From Massilibacteroides vaginae (GTDB taxonomy: Bacteria; Bacteroidota; Bacteroidia; Bacteroidales; Tannerellaceae), in contig NZ_FXDJ01000009.1 of NCBI RefSeq assembly GCF_900178525.1, forward strand, positions 1,477,001-1,541,000: a stretch of DNA of 64,000 nucleotides, given 5' to 3'. The number at the start of each line of letters is the position of its first letter. Position 1 is the stretch's first letter. Below the pieces are notes generated by a model. It was not told the DNA's origin. It saw nothing but the letters and a program-made list of their open reading frames with translations, and did no database searches. This document shows positions 19,366 through 27,777 of the stretch, piece by piece. The position numbers and the translations under genes were made by a program.

Positions 19366-20889
19366 CTAAAATTTCACTTTTTGCTGTAAAATTTCAGCAA
19401 ATGGAAATCTGGTTAATTTACTTTCTATCCATGAAAGAAAATCAAAAGTTTTTAGTAGTAGTCGTTCATATTTGCTATTCTCTATTTTTTCGATTTCTTT
19501 TCTGTATTTTCGCCATAGCTTCATTCGAGTCTTTTCATATGAGGGTAAAGGATAGTCCTGTACAAACCGGAAGATGAGTTTTTCTGTCATGTAAACTTGT
19601 TTTTCATATCGGATATTTCGTTTGATTGCGCTGATCTCATTTTCTAAGAAATCATAATTGCCTAACTCTGCTTGCAAGACAAGATTAACCAAACGAGCTG
19701 TTTTGTACGAAGGAAGTGTGTGAAATAGCTTGCCTGAATAGAATATTTTCCGCATATATTTTTTTGCAATAACTAATTCATGTGAACATAAATAGAGTAT
19801 AGTTGCATTAAGATACAATTTGAGCTGATCTTCTAATCCCATTAAATTGATCTTCTTAAAGAGGTTATTATCGTATTCAATCATCAGTTCTTTTGCTGAA
19901 TCGAAAGCACCGGTATTTAATTGTCGGTAAGATTCATATAAATAGAACGATGAACGAACTTTCAGTATAAATTCGCTTGGATAGTCTTGTTGTTCGAGGT
20001 TTTTTAATCTCATCAGAAAAATTGACATTTCATGATATAATCCCGCAATGCTCAGACTATCTAAAACGCCATGAATAGCTCTGAGGTAATAAATAGGAGG
20101 GTTAAGAAGCAAATGAGGATTGTCATCAAAGAGAGAAAGTAGATCATGATAATGCCGTGTTGCTAACTTATAATTACCTGAATTCAAATAATAGGTAGCT
20201 TGAAACAATAAATGAAGCTTGTTGGCTTCAAAACCTTTGTAAGAACTGTTCGCGATCAAATGCAGTTCACTTAAGACTAAATCATTCAAGTCTTCTTTTT
20301 GTTTGTCGGAACGAGCATATCCTTTATGTGTTAGACGGTGTCTTAAAATATCGTAAAGTTGCATGTGCATATTGATATTTTTAGTGTATTTCATAATCTC
20401 ATTGATTTTTAATTGCTTTTTGATCAGCTCTCGTTCAGTTACTCCTTTAAAATCAAGGGCGCTTAAATAGAGAAGTTCAATTCTTCGGATTAGCTGCTGA
20501 AGCAAGTCACTTTCGAAGTCGGACGCCAATCGTTTGGCTTTACTTAGTTCTGTTAGTGCATCGTCATACAGTTCTCTTTCGAATAAAATATCAGACATCG
20601 TTATTTTGTTGAATATATCTGTTTGTACATTTTGATTTTTACGCAATTTTAGTAAAGTTTCCACAATAAGACGGTATAAATGTTTAGCTGCCATTTCAAA
20701 GCTGTTTTTGCCAAATGATTCAATAAATCGAGTGTAAACCTCTTCGGGAGAGTCGTGTTTTTCAAATAAACTAAACAATCCCATATATACTTTATTACCA
20801 CATTGAAGATTCGCTTGTAGACTTAAATGACGCTTTTCTGCTTTAGAGAGTGTTCGTATTAAGATATGTAATGATTCGATTTTTGACAT
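19366..20889 (-). CDS. Conserved helical protein, possible regulator of the adjacent ribose-type locus
   Basis: A 507-residue soluble protein with no signal peptide or membrane helix. It is almost entirely alpha-helical, with many Leu/Tyr-rich helix pairs resembling degenerate TPR or HEAT-like repeats (about 110-440), and a basic, aromatic C-terminus (MKLWRKYRKEIEKIENSKYE). Proteins of this length and style are common and unnamed in Bacteroidota. It has no classic DNA-binding motif that I can see. It is transcribed divergently from the ribokinase operon across 172 bases that hold two inverted repeats, the usual layout for a local regulator. That role is inference from position only. Confidence 0.6.
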   Translation of the reverse strand: MSKIESLHILIRTLSKAEKRHLSLQANLQCGNKVYMGLFSLFEKHDSPEEVYTRFIESFGKNSFEMAAKHLYRLIVETLLKLRKNQNVQTDIFNKITMSDILFERELYDDALTELSKAKRLASDFESDLLQQLIRRIELLYLSALDFKGVTERELIKKQLKINEIMKYTKNINMHMQLYDILRHRLTHKGYARSDKQKEDLNDLVLSELHLIANSSYKGFEANKLHLLFQATYYLNSGNYKLATRHYHDLLSLFDDNPHLLLNPPIYYLRAIHGVLDSLSIAGLYHEMSIFLMRLKNLEQQDYPSEFILKVRSSFYLYESYRQLNTGAFDSAKELMIEYDNNLFKKINLMGLEDQLKLYLNATILYLCSHELVIAKKYMRKIFYSGKLFHTLPSYKTARLVNLVLQAELGNYDFLENEISAIKRNIRYEKQVYMTEKLIFRFVQDYPLPSYEKTRMKLWRKYRKEIEKIENSKYERLLLKTFDFLSWIESKLTRFPFAEILQQKVKF

Positions 20890-20938
20890 GATATTGTAAT
20901 ATATTGATTATGTGTGGTGTATGTTTCTTTGAGGTAGG

Positions 20939-20967
20939 TGTTTGGATGTTTTGGGTTTATCCAAACA
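20939..20967. promoter_or_regulatory. Inverted repeat in the divergent region before rbsK
   Basis: TGTTTGGAT (20939-20947) and ATCCAAACA (20959-20967) are perfect complements with an 11-base spacer. It lies midway between the two divergent starts, with no gene running into it, so an operator is more likely than a terminator. Confidence 0.5.
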
Positions 20968-21003
20968 GTCTTATTTTTGTACTTTTTTGCGTATTATATC
21001 TGT

Positions 21004-21023
21004 TAATTTTGTGTTGTCGACAA
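21004..21023 (+). promoter_or_regulatory. -7 box and TTGTCGACAA palindrome before rbsK
   Basis: TAATTTTG (21004-21011) fits the -7 consensus. The perfect palindrome TTGTCGACAA (21014-21023) falls at the expected transcription start, a place where a repressor could act. Confidence 0.45.
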
Positions 21024-21061
21024 ACTAGAACAAGAGTGTAAACATAAAAAATAGAATTAAC

Positions 21062-21988
21062 GTGAAGAAACTACATCAGTCAAAAATACTAGTGGTAGGT
21101 AGCAGTAATACCGATATGGTGATTAAAACCAAACATCTTCCTCGTCCAGGAGAAACCGTTCTTGGAGGAACTTTTTTTATGAATCCCGGAGGAAAAGGGG
21201 CTAATCAGGCTGTTTCTGTAGCTCGTTTAGGAGGGCAGGTTTCTTTTGTCTGTAAAACCGGGAATGATATTTTCGGTCATCAATCTCAACAACTGTTTGA
21301 AGAGGAAGGTATTGACACTTCTTATGTCTTTTCAGACAACAAGAGCCCTTCTGGTGTAGCTTTGATTACTGTTGATGAACAGGCTGAAAATTGTATTGTT
21401 GTTGCTTCAGGAGCTAACGCAAATCTTCTTCCAGTCGATTTGGCGTCGATAGAGACTTTCATAGATAAATTCGATATTGTATTAATGCAATTGGAGATAC
21501 CAATGGATACCGTTGAATATGTAGCAGAACTTGCTTACAAAAAAAATAAGAAAGTAATCTTGAATCCAGCTCCGGCCCATCATCTCTCTTCTTCTTTACT
21601 GAAACATCTGTATATTATCACTCCAAACGAAACAGAGGCTGAAATGATATCGGGTGTAAAAATTATAAATCAAGAAACTGCGGAAAGAGCTGCAAAAGTA
21701 ATAATAGAGATGGGAGTGCAAAACGTTATAATTTCTTTAGGATCAAAAGGTGCTTTAGCTTATTGTAAGTCAGAACAGAAGTTGATACCGGCTTTTAAAG
21801 TTGAAGCAGTAGATACTACAGCAGCTGGAGACATTTTCAATGGTGCTTTAGCATTGGCATTGTCTGAAGGACGTTCAATTGTAGAGTCTGTGCAATTTGC
21901 TTGTAAGGCTTCCGCAATATCAGTAACAAGAGTGGGTGCACAAGCATCTGCTCCTTATCGTAATGAAGTAGATGTTTTTACTAAATAA
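21062..21988 (+). CDS. rbsK: Ribokinase (PfkB family)
   Basis: A 308-residue sugar kinase that phosphorylates D-ribose to ribose 5-phosphate in the cytoplasm. It has both PfkB signatures: the N-terminal NPGGKGANQAVSVARLGG, and the C-terminal DTTAAGDIFNGALALAL with catalytic base Asp257. The motif NTDMV near residue 16-20 and the SLGSKG nucleotide-site segment are typical of ribokinases rather than fructokinases. It starts with GTG at 21062. It is the first gene of a five-gene plus-strand run ending in SusC/SusD, which points to ribose or ribose-containing substrates. A deoxyribokinase cannot be excluded. Confidence 0.9.
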   Translation: MKKLHQSKILVVGSSNTDMVIKTKHLPRPGETVLGGTFFMNPGGKGANQAVSVARLGGQVSFVCKTGNDIFGHQSQQLFEEEGIDTSYVFSDNKSPSGVALITVDEQAENCIVVASGANANLLPVDLASIETFIDKFDIVLMQLEIPMDTVEYVAELAYKKNKKVILNPAPAHHLSSSLLKHLYIITPNETEAEMISGVKIINQETAERAAKVIIEMGVQNVIISLGSKGALAYCKSEQKLIPAFKVEAVDTTAAGDIFNGALALALSEGRSIVESVQFACKASAISVTRVGAQASAPYRNEVDVFTK

Positions 21989-21998
21989 ATATATAGTT

Positions 21999-23549
21999 AT
22001 GAAAAAAATCGCATTGTTAATTATTCTACAAGCAGTAACATTGTTAAGTATTGGTTGTACGATGAGTGTCTCTGAAAAACAAAAGAGTATGCCTTCTGAA
22101 GTTGTAATGACAAAGGAGAAGTTAATGGACAAAATAAAAGGAGGCTGGGCTGGACAAACGATTGGTTGTACATATGGGGGTCCTACCGAATTTCAATTTA
22201 ATGGAACTATGATCCAGGACTATGTGCCAATTGAATGGCCGGAAGGATACATAAAATGGTATTATGAGAATGTTCCAGGTTTGTATGATGATGTCTATAT
22301 GGATTTGACATTTGTAGATGTTTTCGAACGTTTGGGGTTGGATGCGCCTGTAGATTCATTTGCAATAGCTTTTGCCACGGCCGAATATGTATTGTGGCAT
22401 GCTAATCAGGCTGCACGTTATAATATTTTGCAAGGGATAATGCCGCCCTCTTCTGGGCATTGGCTGAATAATCCTCATGCCGATGATATAGATTACCAGA
22501 TTGAGGCGGATTACGCAGGGATTATGTCGCCAGGAATGCCAAACACGGCATCAGATATTTCAGACAAAATAGGGCATATAATGAATTATGGTGATGGTTG
22601 GTATGGTGGTGTTTATGTTGGTGCTATGTATTCACTAGCCTTTGTTTCCGATGATATTGAATTTGTTGTGACGGAAGCGTTGAAAACTATACCGGAACAA
22701 AGTACATATTATAAATGTATGAAAGATGTGATTGACTGGTATAAACGATATCCGAATGATTGGAAGCAAACTTGGGCAGAATGCGAGAAAAAATGGAGCT
22801 CTGATATTGGATGTCCTGATGGTGTATTTGTTCCATTCAATATTGACGCAGTCATAAATAGTGCTTATATTATTATTGGATTGTTGTATGGGGAAGGCGA
22901 TTTTTATAAGACAATTGATATTGCGACCCGTTGCGGACAAGATTCTGATTGTAATCCAGCTTCGGCTGGAGGTATTTTAGGAACAATGATTGGATACAGT
23001 AAAATACCAGAATATTGGATGAAAAATCTTTATGAGGTGGAAGATATGGATTTTGCCTATACAACTATTTCATTGAATAAAGCATATCAGATGAGCTATA
23101 ATCAGGCTCTGAAACTGATTGAGCGTAACGGAGGAATGGTTAAAGCTAGTGACGTTTCAATCAAATATCAACAACCAAAACCGGTACGTTTTGAAAAAGC
23201 ATTTGAAGGACATTATCCTATAGATAAGATTAAAGTCAATAAACAGATTAATGAAGTAAATGAAATCTCTTTTGAAGGTATTGGAATCGTTTTTAGAGGG
23301 ATGGTTCGTTCTAAAGATGAAAACTATGTCGCAAAAGCTGAGATGTATATTGATGGTAAGCTTGTTGAAACGGCAAATCTTCCGGCTTCTTATATAACCC
23401 GTCGACATGAATTGTTCTGGAAGTATCAGCTCCCGAAAGGCAAACATGTAGTCACGTTCAAATGGTTAAATCCGGCAGATGGAGTAACCGTAAAATTTGA
23501 AGACGCCTTAATCTATTCGGATATGCCTCATCAGATAAGGCACCAGTAA
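21999..23549 (+). CDS. ADP-ribosylglycohydrolase-like lipoprotein
   Basis: A 516-residue protein with a signal and lipobox (LSIGC, Cys20), so exported. Residues about 40-350 match the ADP-ribosylglycohydrolase (DraG-like) fold: KGGWAGQTIGCTYGGP at 47-62, the acidic metal motif YDDVYMDLTF at 96-105, and RCGQDSDCNPASAGGILGTM at 311-330, matching the family's GGDTDTxAAxxG signature. The last ~140 residues form a beta-rich domain. The family cleaves N-glycosidic or ADP-ribosyl bonds with Mg2+. Next to ribokinase and a sugar permease, it most plausibly frees ribose from nucleosides or ADP-ribose outside the cytoplasm. Start 21999 is chosen for the signal peptide, 10 bases after rbsK. Confidence 0.85.
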   Translation: MKKIALLIILQAVTLLSIGCTMSVSEKQKSMPSEVVMTKEKLMDKIKGGWAGQTIGCTYGGPTEFQFNGTMIQDYVPIEWPEGYIKWYYENVPGLYDDVYMDLTFVDVFERLGLDAPVDSFAIAFATAEYVLWHANQAARYNILQGIMPPSSGHWLNNPHADDIDYQIEADYAGIMSPGMPNTASDISDKIGHIMNYGDGWYGGVYVGAMYSLAFVSDDIEFVVTEALKTIPEQSTYYKCMKDVIDWYKRYPNDWKQTWAECEKKWSSDIGCPDGVFVPFNIDAVINSAYIIIGLLYGEGDFYKTIDIATRCGQDSDCNPASAGGILGTMIGYSKIPEYWMKNLYEVEDMDFAYTTISLNKAYQMSYNQALKLIERNGGMVKASDVSIKYQQPKPVRFEKAFEGHYPIDKIKVNKQINEVNEISFEGIGIVFRGMVRSKDENYVAKAEMYIDGKLVETANLPASYITRRHELFWKYQLPKGKHVVTFKWLNPADGVTVKFEDALIYSDMPHQIRHQ

Positions 23550-23591
23550 ATTCTTTATGTGTAAAATATATCTCTTAAAAATAATACTATT

Positions 23592-24593
23592 ATGTTTATT
23601 GTCTATAATTATCCGCTAGCTATTTTCTTTTGTTTTGTCACAATGCTTTGCTGGGGATCTTGGGGAAATACGCAAAAACTTGCGGCAAAAACTTGGAGAT
23701 ATGAATTTTTCTACTGGGATTATGTGATAGGCGTCTTGTTGTTTTCTATAATCTCAGCCTTTACATTAGGTAGCATCGGATCAGAGGGACGCAGTTTTCT
23801 TGCTGATCTAGCACAGGCCGATTGGATTAATTTGGGAAGTGCTTTCCTTGGAGGCATCATATTCAATGCGTCTAATATTCTCTTGTCGGCAGCAATAGCC
23901 ATTTGTGGTTTGTCTGTCGCTTTTCCGTTAGGTGTCGGAATAGCATTGGTGCTTGGCGTATTGGTAAACTATTTTGGTGCTGCCAAAGGCGAGCCTTTGT
24001 TTATTATTACTGGTGTTTTACTAATTACTATAGCGATCATTTTGAATGGGCTTGCTTATAAAAAGGCTTTAGTTGGGACAAAAAAAGTTTCTGCAAAAGG
24101 GATTCTTGTCGCTGTTTCTGCTGGTGTGATCATGTCTTTCTTTTATCGTTTTATAGCAGCCTCTATGGATCTTACTAATTTTACAAATCCGGCTGCAGGG
24201 AAACTAACTCCCTACACTGCTGTATTCATTTTTTCCGTAGGAGTTTTTATCAGTAATTTTGTGTTTAATACAATTGCTATGAGGAAACCTGTAGAAGGAG
24301 AACCTGTCTCTATTAAAGGCTACTTTATGGGTAAATCTGTTACTCATATGGTGGGAATTTTGGGAGGTATCATCTGGTGCGTAGGACAATCATTTAGTAT
24401 GATAGCTTCTGAAAAAGCCGGCGCCGCTATTTCATATGGTCTGGGACAAGGTGCTACCTTAATCTCTGCACTTTGGGGGATTTTAATCTGGAAAGAATTT
24501 AAAAATGCTCCCATAGAATCAAATTATCTTAATATAGGAATGTTTGTCCTGTTTATCATTGGACTTGGCTTTCTGATTTACGCAGGAGCCTGA
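23592..24593 (+). CDS. Sugar permease of the DMT/GRP (ureide permease/RhaT-like) type
   Basis: A 333-residue inner-membrane protein with ten predicted helices. The N-terminal stretch MLCWGSWGNTQKLAAKTW, the GVLVNYFGAAKG loop and the AAISYGLGQGATLISALWGILIWKEF segment are typical of the group annotated in Bacteroides as ureide permease-like or DMT-superfamily sugar uptake proteins. Placed between the ADP-ribosylglycohydrolase-like lipoprotein and SusC, and with ribokinase in the same operon, it is most likely the inner-membrane ribose permease. That substrate is inference. It starts 42 bases after the preceding stop. Confidence 0.8.
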   Translation: MFIVYNYPLAIFFCFVTMLCWGSWGNTQKLAAKTWRYEFFYWDYVIGVLLFSIISAFTLGSIGSEGRSFLADLAQADWINLGSAFLGGIIFNASNILLSAAIAICGLSVAFPLGVGIALVLGVLVNYFGAAKGEPLFIITGVLLITIAIILNGLAYKKALVGTKKVSAKGILVAVSAGVIMSFFYRFIAASMDLTNFTNPAAGKLTPYTAVFIFSVGVFISNFVFNTIAMRKPVEGEPVSIKGYFMGKSVTHMVGILGGIIWCVGQSFSMIASEKAGAAISYGLGQGATLISALWGILIWKEFKNAPIESNYLNIGMFVLFIIGLGFLIYAGA

Positions 24594-24680
24594 TTTAATT
24601 TATATTTTGATGACTTTTGTTGGTTATGTTTTTTAGTCAACATAAGGGAGTATTGTGTCTTTTTATTACTAATCTTAATA

Positions 24681-27600
24681 ATGCGAATTATGAAAACTTG
24701 CGTATTACGGAAAGTACCGGAATCGGTATTTTTAAAGATTTTGGTATTTTGTGTTTTTTCTTGGTTATCTATAGGGATATGTGCAGCAGATATTACTTCT
24801 TCGCTATTTACGCAGCAAAACAGACCGATTGAAGGTGTTGTTAAAGACTCAAAAGGCGAAGTTATTATAGGTGCTAATGTTTCTGTAAAAGGAACTACTA
24901 TTGGAACAATTACAGATATTGATGGACATTTTGTGTTAAGTATACCTGCAAATGCGACTTTGTTAGTATCTTATATTGGATATATTACATTGGAGGTTGC
25001 TTCTGGTTACAATTCCAGTCTGTCAATAACATTGCTGGAAGATACACAGGCTCTGGAGGAGGTAGTTGTGGTCGGATATGGTGTCCAGCGTAAACTGAGT
25101 GTTACTAACGCAATAAGCAGCGTAGGGGCTGATGATATTTCCGAACGTAATGCAACAAATACCAATCAGGCATTGCAAGGAAAACTTCCTGGGTTGACTA
25201 TTATAGATAGAGGTGGTGCTCCTGGCGCGGAAGAACTAACTATGCGTATCCGAGGAGTAACTTCTTTGAATGATAATAATCCGTTGGTGTTAATAGATGG
25301 AGTTCCCGGAAATTTATCGCAAGTAAATCCTATTGATATAGAGTCTGTTTCGGTTTTAAAGGATGCAGCCTCATCTGCAATATATGGATCAAGGGCTGCT
25401 GCTGGAGTAGTTTTAGTTACAACAAAAGCTCCTAAAGAAGGACGGCTTTCAATTACATATAATGGATATTTGGGGTTTGCTCGCTCTAACAATCTTCCGG
25501 AACACATGGATGCTGTAACTTATATGAAACATCAGAATGCAGCGTATATGAATACGTATGGGTATAAATTTTATACAGATGAATATATTCAACAATGGCC
25601 TGCTAATCATGCAAAAGAACCTGAAAGGTATCCGGAACCGAATACTTGGGCTGATGCAATGTTCAAAACAGCACCGCAGCATAGTCATACATTAACATTG
25701 GGAGGAGGAAATGAAAAAATCACTAATAGAATTTCTGTTAGATATATGGATCAAGAAGGCGTTCTTCCTAATTATGAGTTCAATATTACGGAGTTTAGAG
25801 CAAGGAATGATTTTAAAATAAGTAGAAAGTTAACACTGGGTTCTAATGTTAATATCCGTTTTTCTGAACGTCAGGGGCCTTATAATGAATGGGAATCATA
25901 TAATCGGATGTGGCAAAATAGCCAATGGGGAGTTCCTGTATACAATGATGGTTCATATGGATTATCCGTTGATAGTTATAGTCCGCTTATAAATGCGAAA
26001 GAGAGAGGGCTTTCGACTTCAAAGAGAACGAATATTACAGGTATTTTTAGAGGTGAATATGAACTCTTTGATTGGCTGAAAATTATTGCGCAATACTCTA
26101 CTCAGCATTATTTTAGCAATCGTACATCATTTGAAAATAAATATGACTTTACAGACAAATTTTATCCTGAAAGAAGGAACTTTAACACTATCAATAGGAT
26201 GACGGATAGAAGAGACTGGTCACGGGAAAATCAAATTGATATGCAACTGGTGTTTGATAAAAAAATTGCGAAACATAATGTCAGTGGAATCTTAGGTTAT
26301 TCTGAAATAGATTACGTAGGAAATAATCTGGAAGGATATAGGCAAAATTTTCATAATAATGATTTGCAATCTCTTTCCATGGGAGCAAATGATGCGACAA
26401 GAAATGGTACCGGAGGATATTCTGAATGGGGATTACGTTCGTATTTTGCTCGTGTTAATTATGAATATGATAGTAAATATCTTTTGGAAATGAATGCAAG
26501 GTATGATGGCTCTTCCAGATTTTCAAAAGGGCATCAATATGGGTTTTTTCCTTCTTTTTCTGTTGGATGGCGAATTTCAAGTGAGAGTTTTTGGGATCCA
26601 TTAAAAGAAATAGTCAATGAACTTAAATTTAGAGGCTCATGGGGAGAGGTTGGTAGTCAACAGGTGGGATTATACTCTTTTATGAAAACCTATAATCAGA
26701 ATAATTATATATTTAATGAACAACTGGCTACCGGTTATCGAATTGTAAATTTGGCAAGTGAAAAAATTTCTTGGGAAACAACTGCTCAGACTAATTTTGG
26801 ATTGGATAGTTATCTGTTTGATAGTAAAGTGAATTTTTCTTTAGATTATTATAAAAAAAGGACTGAAGATATTCTGCTTAGCGCACCTATTCCTACAGTT
26901 ATGGGACTTAATCCTACAAACACTAATGCGGGGATTGTAGAGAATCGAGGGTGGGAGTTTATAATTGGAACTCGTCAGGATTTTGGCGACTTTAATGTGG
27001 CGATAACTCTTAATGCAAATTACAATAAAAACGAAGTTATAAGTCTAGCTGGTACTGGTCCTCATATATCTGCTTTTGGAAATAGTGACTATCGAACGAT
27101 AACAACAGAAGGTCAACCTATTAATTCTTTCTATGGATTTGTAACAGATGGTTTTTTTCAGACACAGGAAGAGGTTGATAATTATGCCAAATGGGATGGG
27201 TCTGTGGGGCCAGGAGACATTAAGTATGTTGATCAAAATAATGACGGTGAACTTACGCCTGAAGACTTTGTCATTTTTGGAAACGAAATGCCTGACTGGA
27301 CATTTTCTTCGAATATGTCTGTTTCGTGGAAAAACCTGAGATTGGATTTGTTTTGGCAAGGTGTGGCTGGCTCAGATAAACTTATGACCGGTGCAATTTT
27401 AGAACATGGAATCTGGGGAGGTTTTACTCATAAAGTATGGGCTGATTATTGGACGCCTGAAAATCGTCAGGCTAAATATCCTAGACCAACTAAATATACA
27501 ATGAAAAATGCACAGATTTCTGATTTTTCAATGCTTAATGGGAATTATATACGATTGAAAAATATCAGACTTTCTTATGATATTCCGAAAGAGTGGTGTG

Positions 27601-27767
27601 CGAAATTCAAAATAAATGCAGTTAATGTATATATGTCAGCAACAAACTTATTTACATTCTCAGCTTTAAATAAATATAATATTGACCCGGAAATGATAGA
27701 GAGAGGTCAAGAATCAAGTTTTCCGCAAACTTCAGTAACTACTATAGGTCTCAATATTAACTTCTAA
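24681..27767 (+). CDS. SusC-like TonB-dependent outer-membrane transporter
   Basis: A 1028-residue (or 1025, if ATG 24690 is used) SusC/RagA protein. In order: signal region ending near residue 36, a carboxypeptidase-regulatory-like beta domain (about 48-122, IEGVVKDSKGEVIIGANVSVKGT), the TonB box-like LEEVVVVGYG (125-134), plug domain (about 140-255, with IRGVTSLNDNNPLVLIDGV), and a 22-strand barrel ending in LNINF. No STN domain is present, so it is not built for sigma/anti-sigma signalling. It imports oligomers or nucleoside-like substrates with its SusD partner downstream. It belongs to the ribokinase operon. Confidence 0.95.
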   Translation: MRIMKTCVLRKVPESVFLKILVFCVFSWLSIGICAADITSSLFTQQNRPIEGVVKDSKGEVIIGANVSVKGTTIGTITDIDGHFVLSIPANATLLVSYIGYITLEVASGYNSSLSITLLEDTQALEEVVVVGYGVQRKLSVTNAISSVGADDISERNATNTNQALQGKLPGLTIIDRGGAPGAEELTMRIRGVTSLNDNNPLVLIDGVPGNLSQVNPIDIESVSVLKDAASSAIYGSRAAAGVVLVTTKAPKEGRLSITYNGYLGFARSNNLPEHMDAVTYMKHQNAAYMNTYGYKFYTDEYIQQWPANHAKEPERYPEPNTWADAMFKTAPQHSHTLTLGGGNEKITNRISVRYMDQEGVLPNYEFNITEFRARNDFKISRKLTLGSNVNIRFSERQGPYNEWESYNRMWQNSQWGVPVYNDGSYGLSVDSYSPLINAKERGLSTSKRTNITGIFRGEYELFDWLKIIAQYSTQHYFSNRTSFENKYDFTDKFYPERRNFNTINRMTDRRDWSRENQIDMQLVFDKKIAKHNVSGILGYSEIDYVGNNLEGYRQNFHNNDLQSLSMGANDATRNGTGGYSEWGLRSYFARVNYEYDSKYLLEMNARYDGSSRFSKGHQYGFFPSFSVGWRISSESFWDPLKEIVNELKFRGSWGEVGSQQVGLYSFMKTYNQNNYIFNEQLATGYRIVNLASEKISWETTAQTNFGLDSYLFDSKVNFSLDYYKKRTEDILLSAPIPTVMGLNPTNTNAGIVENRGWEFIIGTRQDFGDFNVAITLNANYNKNEVISLAGTGPHISAFGNSDYRTITTEGQPINSFYGFVTDGFFQTQEEVDNYAKWDGSVGPGDIKYVDQNNDGELTPEDFVIFGNEMPDWTFSSNMSVSWKNLRLDLFWQGVAGSDKLMTGAILEHGIWGGFTHKVWADYWTPENRQAKYPRPTKYTMKNAQISDFSMLNGNYIRLKNIRLSYDIPKEWCAKFKINAVNVYMSATNLFTFSALNKYNIDPEMIERGQESSFPQTSVTTIGLNINF

Positions 27768-27777
27768 AAATAAAAAG

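Noticed and set aside
21972-21998. Earlier start for the ADP-ribosylglycohydrolase-like gene overlapping rbsK
   Set aside because: Start 21999 gives a clean lipoprotein signal; the extension would precede it with a charged leader.
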